A DNA stretch of 8,272 nucleotides, taken from the NCBI GenBank assembly GCA_026397895.1, contig JAPLTZ010000364.1, forward strand, positions 1 through 8,272. Direction: 5' to 3'. The notes under the pieces were generated by a model. That model was not told where the DNA came from. It saw only the letters and a list, made by a program, of their open reading frames with translations, and did no database searches. Source of the DNA: Verrucomicrobiota bacterium (lineage in GTDB: Bacteria; Verrucomicrobiota; Verrucomicrobiia; Limisphaerales; JAFMIX01). A program made the position numbers and the translations under genes. Within the stretch, counting starts at the first letter, position 1; every line of letters begins with the position of its first letter. Of this stretch, positions 4,506 through 8,272 are shown piece by piece.

Positions 4506-6278
4506 TGATTTTCCCCCGCCGACGCTACCAGTGGCGTTTCCGCGCCATCTGCCGAATAGTTTGAAGCCAATCAACAGCAAGCCATAGAGAATCCGTCCCA
4601 ATCCAAAACCAGCAACCAGCCCGAGAACTAGATTGAAAATCACGGTTGTGGTGGTGTGGGTCGGGTTAAGTGCGGCAGGCTCGAAAATCTCCAGAACTTT
4701 TTTGCCCGGCAACGCGAGCGGCCCTTCATGCGTCAACGCCACCAGCCGCCGGGCGATTTCGTTGGCAATCAGAACAGGCTCATCCGCGGTGTCGCTGGAG
4801 ACTGTCAACTGATAGCTCGCTGTCCGCGGAAATTTGGAGAAAAAAATCTGTCTGGCTAGCAAGTCGCGCGTGTCGTCCAACGAAAGACCGGCATAGCGGT
4901 AACGAACGGCAAACTTCGCATTGAGGTTCAAGTTTGAAATCACCGTATCCAGCACCACCGGCTTTTTGACGAGTTCCGCCAAGGGTTCAGATTCGACAAC
5001 CCATGAACCGGGAATGGGAAATTCGGCTTTGGCAGGCACGATAACTGCCGTGGCGGAATACGCACGATGCGCTACGGACATGTAAGCGCCCATGCCGAAC
5101 CAAGCAAAAATCAGAATCCCGCAGCCGACGGAAATCCATTTTGCAATCTGCGAGAAGCGCGGTGCAACTTCCGGCTTCGGACTCCTGACTTCTGACTGCT
5201 CCGGGCTGGCGGCGATGGTTTCCACGAGGGTCTTGACCTGGCTGACTTGCTGGTAGCGGAGTTCGGGTTTCTGTTCCAAGGCGCGCAGCACGATTTCATC
5301 GAGGCGCACGTCAATCTGCACTTTGGCGGAGGGCGGCTGGAGTTGTTTGCCGGGGAGTTCGCCGGTGAGCATCTGGTAGAACACCACGCCCAGCGCGTAG
5401 ATGTCCGCCCGGTGATCCACCTCGCCCGGCGCGTGGATCTGCTCCGGCGACATGTATTGCGGCGTGCCCAGAACGCGCCCGGCGTCGGTGAAGGCGGGTA
5501 GCGCAGGCTTCCCAGCCTGCGGGTTCGCGGAGCATCCTTGCTCCGTGTTCCCGGCACTGGCGGCAGGGATGCCGCCAGAACCCGCCGACAAGGATGTCGG
5601 CGCTACATCGCCGATAATCTTCGCCAGCCCAAAGTCCGCGACTTTCACGCGGCCGCGGCGGTCGAGCAGGATGTTCTCCGGCTTGATGTCGCGGTGGACG
5701 ATGCCCTGGTCGTGGGCGAATTGCAGGGCGTCGCAAATCTGCGGCACGATGGCGAGCGCCTCGCGCGCGGCGACGCGGCTGCCGGCGAGCAGTTGCCGCA
5801 GGTTCACGCCATCCACGTATTCCATCAAAAAATAAAAAAGGCGCGAGGCGTTGGGCGCGGGGCTTGAGGCGGGAAGATTGTCTACGTTGCCGAATTCATA
5901 CAGGGTGACGATGCCGGGGTGGTTGAGCTTGGCGAGGGCCTTGGCTTCGCGGGTGAAGCGTTCGGCGAACGCGGGGTCGTCGCCGATGCCGGGCGGGAGG
6001 ATTTTCAGCGCGACGATGCGGTCGAGCTGTTTCTGGCGCGCCTTGTAAACCGCGCCCATGCCGCCCTGGCCGATGAGTTCGAGGATTTCGAGCTGGGGAA
6101 AGAGCGCGGCGAGTTCGGCCACGGGCGGCGGCGAGAACGCGGGGGATTTGGGGTCGGTGAAGATGGTTTCGGTTTTGAGGTTCAACGCCATGAGGCATGG
6201 CGGGCAGAGGCCGGCGGGGGCGTTCGCCGGGAGCGGCGCGCCGCATTGCGGACATTTGGGCAGCATTTCCGTCTTCAT
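4494..6278 (-). CDS. Membrane Ser/Thr kinase with Wzz-like extracytoplasmic domain
   Basis: This 594-residue protein starts with a zinc ribbon (C9-x2-C12, C25-x2-C28). A Hanks-type kinase domain spans about residues 64-355. Visible motifs are the glycine loop GQGGMG (70-75), VALK lysine K92, catalytic loop HRDIKPEN (195-202, D197), DFG (215-217) and GTPQYMSPEQ (271-280). All catalytic residues are present, so it should be active. Residues 225-260, between DFG and SPE, are encoded by a repeat element and enlarge the activation loop from about 26 to 62 residues. A membrane segment (381-400) leads to a region of about 145 residues resembling Wzz/GNVR chain-length determinants: YSATAVIVPAK near the membrane, SSDTADEPVLIANEIARRL, and a Pro-containing stretch before a second membrane segment (545-572). 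The gene follows the ECF sigma gene by 153 bases. Its last four codons and stop come from a repeat. The Wzz resemblance is by eye and needs profile comparison. Confidence 0.92.
   Translation of the reverse strand: MKTEMLPKCPQCGAPLPANAPAGLCPPCLMALNLKTETIFTDPKSPAFSPPPVAELAALFPQLEILELIGQGGMGAVYKARQKQLDRIVALKILPPGIGDDPAFAERFTREAKALAKLNHPGIVTLYEFGNVDNLPASSPAPNASRLFYFLMEYVDGVNLRQLLAGSRVAAREALAIVPQICDALQFAHDQGIVHRDIKPENILLDRRGRVKVADFGLAKIIGDVAPTSLSAGSGGIPAASAGNTEQGCSANPQAGKPALPAFTDAGRVLGTPQYMSPEQIHAPGEVDHRADIYALGVVFYQMLTGELPGKQLQPPSAKVQIDVRLDEIVLRALEQKPELRYQQVSQVKTLVETIAASPEQSEVRSPKPEVAPRFSQIAKWISVGCGILIFAWFGMGAYMSVAHRAYSATAVIVPAKAEFPIPGSWVVESEPLAELVKKPVVLDTVISNLNLNAKFAVRYRYAGLSLDDTRDLLARQIFFSKFPRTASYQLTVSSDTADEPVLIANEIARRLVALTHEGPLALPGKKVLEIFEPAALNPTHTTTTVIFNLVLGLVAGFGLGRILYGLLLIGFKLFGRWRGNATGSVGGGKSSHR
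5498..5606. repeat. 109-bp four-hairpin GTAGC...GCTAC element in the kinase gene
   Basis: The ends are GTAGC (5498-5502) and GCTAC (5602-5606). Four perfect hairpins lie between, each with a 4-base loop: 5503-5520 (7-bp stem, loop TCCC), 5528-5545 (7-bp, TCCT), 5557-5578 (9-bp, GGGA) and 5584-5601 (7-bp, AGGA). The last two loops are the complements of the first two, so the array has two hairpins in each orientation. Length 109 is not a multiple of 3, yet the kinase frame stays open through it and resumes correctly at GTPQYMSPEQ, with codons 225-260 inside. It shares the end sequences and layout with 1971-2020. Confidence 0.85.
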
Positions 6279-6287
6279 GCCTGTTGC

Positions 6288-6317
6288 TTACCGGTGGCCA
6301 CGGCTTTGTTACAAGCC
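6288..6317 (-). promoter_or_regulatory. Candidate ECF-type promoter elements upstream of the kinase
   Basis: On the minus strand this reads GGCTTGTAACAAAGCC (6317-6302), then CCGGTAA (6294-6288) just before the start codon at 6278. GTAACAA and CCGGTAA both also occur in front of the ECF sigma gene. GTAACAA resembles the AAC-containing -35 elements of many ECF promoters and ends 27 bases before the ATG, which would give a very short or no 5' leader. The promoter role is inferred. Confidence 0.4.
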
Positions 6318-6329
6318 ACGGGAATTATT

Positions 6330-6410
6330 GCCGCAAAAAAGCGCAAAGAGCGCAAAAACAAACCGGCCAAAACTTTTCGACCTTTTGCGACTTCTGCGTC
6401 TTTTCGCGGC
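6330..6410. repeat. Imperfect palindrome of the CGCAAAG dispersed type
   Basis: The left arm at 6330-6357 (GCCGCAAAAAAGCGCAAAG...) and right arm at 6383-6410 pair at 21 of 28 positions around a 25-base loop. The short period CGCAAAx is typical of dispersed GCCGCAAAGACGCAAAG repeats. It fills most of the spacer between the sigma factor gene and the kinase gene and might attenuate read-through between them. Confidence 0.65.
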
Positions 6411-6431
6411 GATGGGTTTTCCGGTTTCATT

Positions 6432-7181
6432 TCATTGGCCGTCGAGGGCGGCGGCGAGGTGGCGCAGTTCGGCGTCCACATCCGCGCCGGCGGCGAGGGT
6501 CTGGGTGATTTCCTCGCGGTAGATTTCGCGGAAGCGTTTGCGCAGGCGATGGACGGCCACGCGCGCCGCGCCTTCGTTCGCGCCGAGCTGTTGCGCGACG
6601 GCGGCGTAGTCCAGCGCGCCGCGTTCGGCGAGGAGGCACGGCTTGAGCGTCTCGAAATCGGCGGGGCGGCCGGCGGCGGCGAATTCGGCGCGGAGGCGGT
6701 TGACGGTGAGGTCGAGCAGGGTGAGCGCCCATTGCTGGTCGAAGGTGGCGTCGGGCGCGAGGGCGTGGCGGTCGGCGGCGTAGCGGGTTTCGGCAAAGGC
6801 GGTGTCGAACGGCGCGTGGGTCTGGCCGCCGCCGCGGCGTTGGGCGGCGGCGCGACGCCATTCGTTGCTCATGAAGTTTTTCAGCGCGGTGATGAGGAAG
6901 GTGCGGAGCCGGCCTTTTTCGCGGTCGGCGGCGTCGAGCCAGTTTTTCGCGAGCAGGCGGGAGAAAAATTCCTGCGTGAGGTCCTGCGCGTCGGGCGGCG
7001 ACTGGCCGCAGCGGCGGACGTAGGCGTAGAGCGGATACCAGTAGGCGCGGCAGAGGGCTTCGAGGGCGGCGGCGGATTCGGGGGAGGGGCGTTGCGTGGC
7101 GGCGAGGACGAGCGACCAGCGCGTCGGCGGAAAGACGCGGGGCGCGGCGCTGGAGGAAACCCGGCTGCTCATGGCGGTCAT
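6432..7181 (-). CDS. ECF sigma factor of the kinase-associated type
   Basis: A 249-residue RNA polymerase sigma factor. The N-terminal block RVFPPTRWSLVLAA (15-28) is characteristic of verrucomicrobial and planctomycete ECF factors found beside Ser/Thr kinases. Region 2 spans about residues 38-113, with DAQDLTQEFFSRL (64-76) in the core-binding and -10 recognition position and RLRTFLITALKNFMSNEWRR following. Region 4 is about 176-225, ending in the helix-turn-helix YAAVAQQLGANEGAARVAVHRLRKRFREI. A C-terminal tail of about 25 residues follows region 4. The start at 7181 (MTAMSS) is chosen; the ATG at 7172 is an equally plausible alternative giving 246 residues, and no ribosome-binding site separates them. 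The frame is open upstream into the glycosyltransferase gene, but that part is antiframe noise. The adjacent kinase is the likely partner controlling its activity, an inference from family context. Confidence 0.93.
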   Translation of the reverse strand: MTAMSSRVSSSAAPRVFPPTRWSLVLAATQRPSPESAAALEALCRAYWYPLYAYVRRCGQSPPDAQDLTQEFFSRLLAKNWLDAADREKGRLRTFLITALKNFMSNEWRRAAAQRRGGGQTHAPFDTAFAETRYAADRHALAPDATFDQQWALTLLDLTVNRLRAEFAAAGRPADFETLKPCLLAERGALDYAAVAQQLGANEGAARVAVHRLRKRFREIYREEITQTLAAGADVDAELRHLAAALDGQ

Positions 7182-7195
7182 CGTATGGGAAGGGA

Positions 7196-7226
7196 TTACC
7201 GGAAACGAGCGGGTTGTTACCGGAAA
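7196..7226 (-). promoter_or_regulatory. Paired TTTCCGGTAA motifs upstream of the ECF sigma gene
   Basis: Two exact copies of TTTCCGGTAA (minus strand, 7226-7217 and 7205-7196) are spaced 21 bases apart, two helical turns. The distal copy runs into GTAACAACCC, sharing GTAACAA with the kinase upstream region, and lies about 33 bases from the start codon. This could be an autoregulated ECF promoter or a binding site for a paired regulator. Confidence 0.45.
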
Positions 7227-7258
7227 AATGCCGCCGCGAATGGCGCGCGGGAGGCGCG

Positions 7259-8134
7259 TCAGCGCACGAGCGTGTAGTGCTTCTTGTTGAACTTCACGCC
7301 GAGCCACTGTTCGAGCTTGAGCATGCGGCGATGCTTTTTGTCGCGGGTGCTCAATTTGTAGTTTGGGTCGGCCTGAAAAATTCCGTCCGCGCGCGGCAGC
7401 CAGCCTTGCACGGCCTGCGGGTGCGTGCCGGTGAAAGGTTTCAGCACGGCCGGGTCGATCTGCGTGTAGTCCACGGCGGTGTTGGCGCGGTTCTGCCAGT
7501 ATTTTTGGACGGCGGCGGTCTTGAGGTTCATCTGCTCCTCGTTGCGCACCCAGCCATAGTGGTAGATGGTCGCGCCGGTGTGCGCGGCGCGCGGGTAGCG
7601 GGATTTTTTGTGGCCGACGACGACGTTGAAGAAGAGGCCTTCGGACGCCCACGCGGGGATGGTGTTGCGGATGATGCGCACCTCGCTGCGATACCACGCC
7701 GGCGACCACGCGTAGGTGTTGGCGTTGCCGTAGAAGTGCAGGTAGTCGAAGGCCAGCGCCTCGACGCGCTCGTCGGGCAGGTGGCGCTCCATCGCGGCGC
7801 GGATTTTCGGCAGGTCGGCTTCGTGAACCAGTTCGTCGCCCTCGAGGTAGAACGCCCAGTCGCCGGTGCAGTTGAAGAGGGCGATGGATTTCTGCTGGCC
7901 GTAAACGAAGCCCTTGATGCTGTAGTCGGGGCGGATGTTTTCGTTCCACTGCGTGGCGATGATGCGGATTTTCGGATCGCCGATCTCGCGCAGCAGCTTT
8001 TCCGTGTCGTCGGCGCACGGGCCGAGCGCGACGATGAATTCATCCACGAGCGGCAGCACGGACTTGATGGACGCGACGAAGGGATAGCCCAGCCGCTGGC
8101 CGTTGCGCAGAAAAGTGAAGCCGCTGACTTTCAC
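7259..8134 (-). CDS. Glycosyltransferase family 2-like protein
   Basis: A 291-residue cytoplasmic protein of the GT-A fold. It opens with MKVSGFTFLRNGQRLGYPFVASIKSVLP, the familiar start of a family-2-like group with a lysine-containing beta1 strand. DEFIVALGPCADDTEKLL (31-48) fits the nucleotide-sugar binding segment, and GDWAFYLEGDE (91-101) carries the acidic DxD-like metal site. YHYGWVR (191-197) supplies the histidine often seen in this group. The donor and acceptor sugars cannot be told from the sequence. Translation starts at GTG (8134): an in-frame TGA lies 5 codons upstream and there is no earlier ATG. It is 49 bases downstream of the stop codon of another gene, and 77 bases before the ECF sigma gene, so it belongs rather to the upstream operon. 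Its role is likely in cell-envelope or exopolysaccharide synthesis. Confidence 0.88.
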   Translation of the reverse strand: MKVSGFTFLRNGQRLGYPFVASIKSVLPLVDEFIVALGPCADDTEKLLREIGDPKIRIIATQWNENIRPDYSIKGFVYGQQKSIALFNCTGDWAFYLEGDELVHEADLPKIRAAMERHLPDERVEALAFDYLHFYGNANTYAWSPAWYRSEVRIIRNTIPAWASEGLFFNVVVGHKKSRYPRAAHTGATIYHYGWVRNEEQMNLKTAAVQKYWQNRANTAVDYTQIDPAVLKPFTGTHPQAVQGWLPRADGIFQADPNYKLSTRDKKHRRMLKLEQWLGVKFNKKHYTLVR

Positions 8135-8183
8135 GGCGGGATGGTATCAACTGCCGGAGGCAGGCCAAGAGTGAAAACCCGCG

Positions 8184-8272
8184 TCAGCCGGGCCGCGCCA
8201 GAAACTCGGCGAGGTGGCTCTCCGGTTTCAGGTTCAGGAAGTGTTGCCGGTTCTTTTCCAGGTCGGCGAAGG
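8184..8272 (-). CDS. 3' end of an unidentified gene (partial)
   Basis: The last 28 codons of a frame that enters from beyond the window end: FADLEKNRQHFLNLKPESH, then LAEFLARPG and a TGA stop at 8184-8186. Composition and codon use match the adjoining genes. The fragment is too short to name; given the glycosyltransferase that follows 49 bases later on the same strand, another envelope-polysaccharide gene is possible. Confidence 0.6.
   Translation of the reverse strand, partial: FADLEKNRQHFLNLKPESHLAEFLARPG

Noticed and set aside
5919..7277. Long plus-strand frame of 452 codons opposite the kinase, sigma factor and upstream region
   Set aside because: It is rich in Gly, Ala, Glu and Arg with no domain, and runs antisense to two well-supported genes; high GC content explains such shadows.
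6432..8018. Long 528-codon form of the sigma factor frame
   Set aside because: The upstream half is an out-of-frame shadow of the glycosyltransferase gene; sigma similarity begins only after 7181.

Overview
The window reads as a chromosomal piece of a high-GC environmental bacterium, most probably a verrucomicrobium of the Pedosphaera/Limisphaerales type. Three things point there: an ECF sigma factor opening with an FPPTRWSLV block, paired with a kinase that starts with a double-CxxC zinc ribbon; weak or absent Shine-Dalgarno sequences; and a dense population of short palindromic repeats. No rRNA, tRNA, CRISPR array or intact transposase was seen. All supported genes lie on the minus strand, so transcription runs from high to low coordinates.

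Layout from the right edge, in transcription order. (1) 8272-7259: the 3' tail of an unidentified gene, then a GTG-started family-2-like glycosyltransferase. (2) 7181-4494: an ECF sigma factor followed by a membrane Ser/Thr kinase whose extracytoplasmic half resembles a Wzz chain-length determinant. The two share short upstream motifs and look like one signalling unit, plausibly tied to surface polysaccharide. (3) 4430-4164: a small XRE regulator bracketed by two palindromic repeats. (4) 4017-2992: a secreted protein of unknown function in a lower-GC patch, itself flanked by direct copies of a 43-base repeat. (5) 2789-2310: a small unrecognised protein. (6) 2309-1739: no supported gene, but several hairpins and a GTAGC...GCTAC element. 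(7) 1738-475: FixH-like protein and a TauE/SafE-DsbD_2-like membrane protein, a pair normally found in cbb3 oxidase assembly, here without the oxidase genes. (8) 382-5: an A-type Fe-S cluster carrier.

The most striking theme is how often small repeats have become coding. A 109-bp array of four mini-hairpins lies in frame in the kinase activation loop (residues 225-260). A 101-bp palindrome encodes the FixH-like C-terminus. Another palindrome supplies the last codons and stop of the kinase. The TauE-like protein ends in an apparently foreign tail. These are separate elements with recognisable architectures: GTAGC/GCTAC ends enclosing hairpins whose loops reverse orientation within the array, and GTCCGCAGAT-type or AGCCACAGAT-type inverted ends. 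One GTAGC element is flanked by 8-bp direct repeats that could be a target-site duplication. The window therefore looks like a record of repeat invasion and domestication into protein ends and loops.
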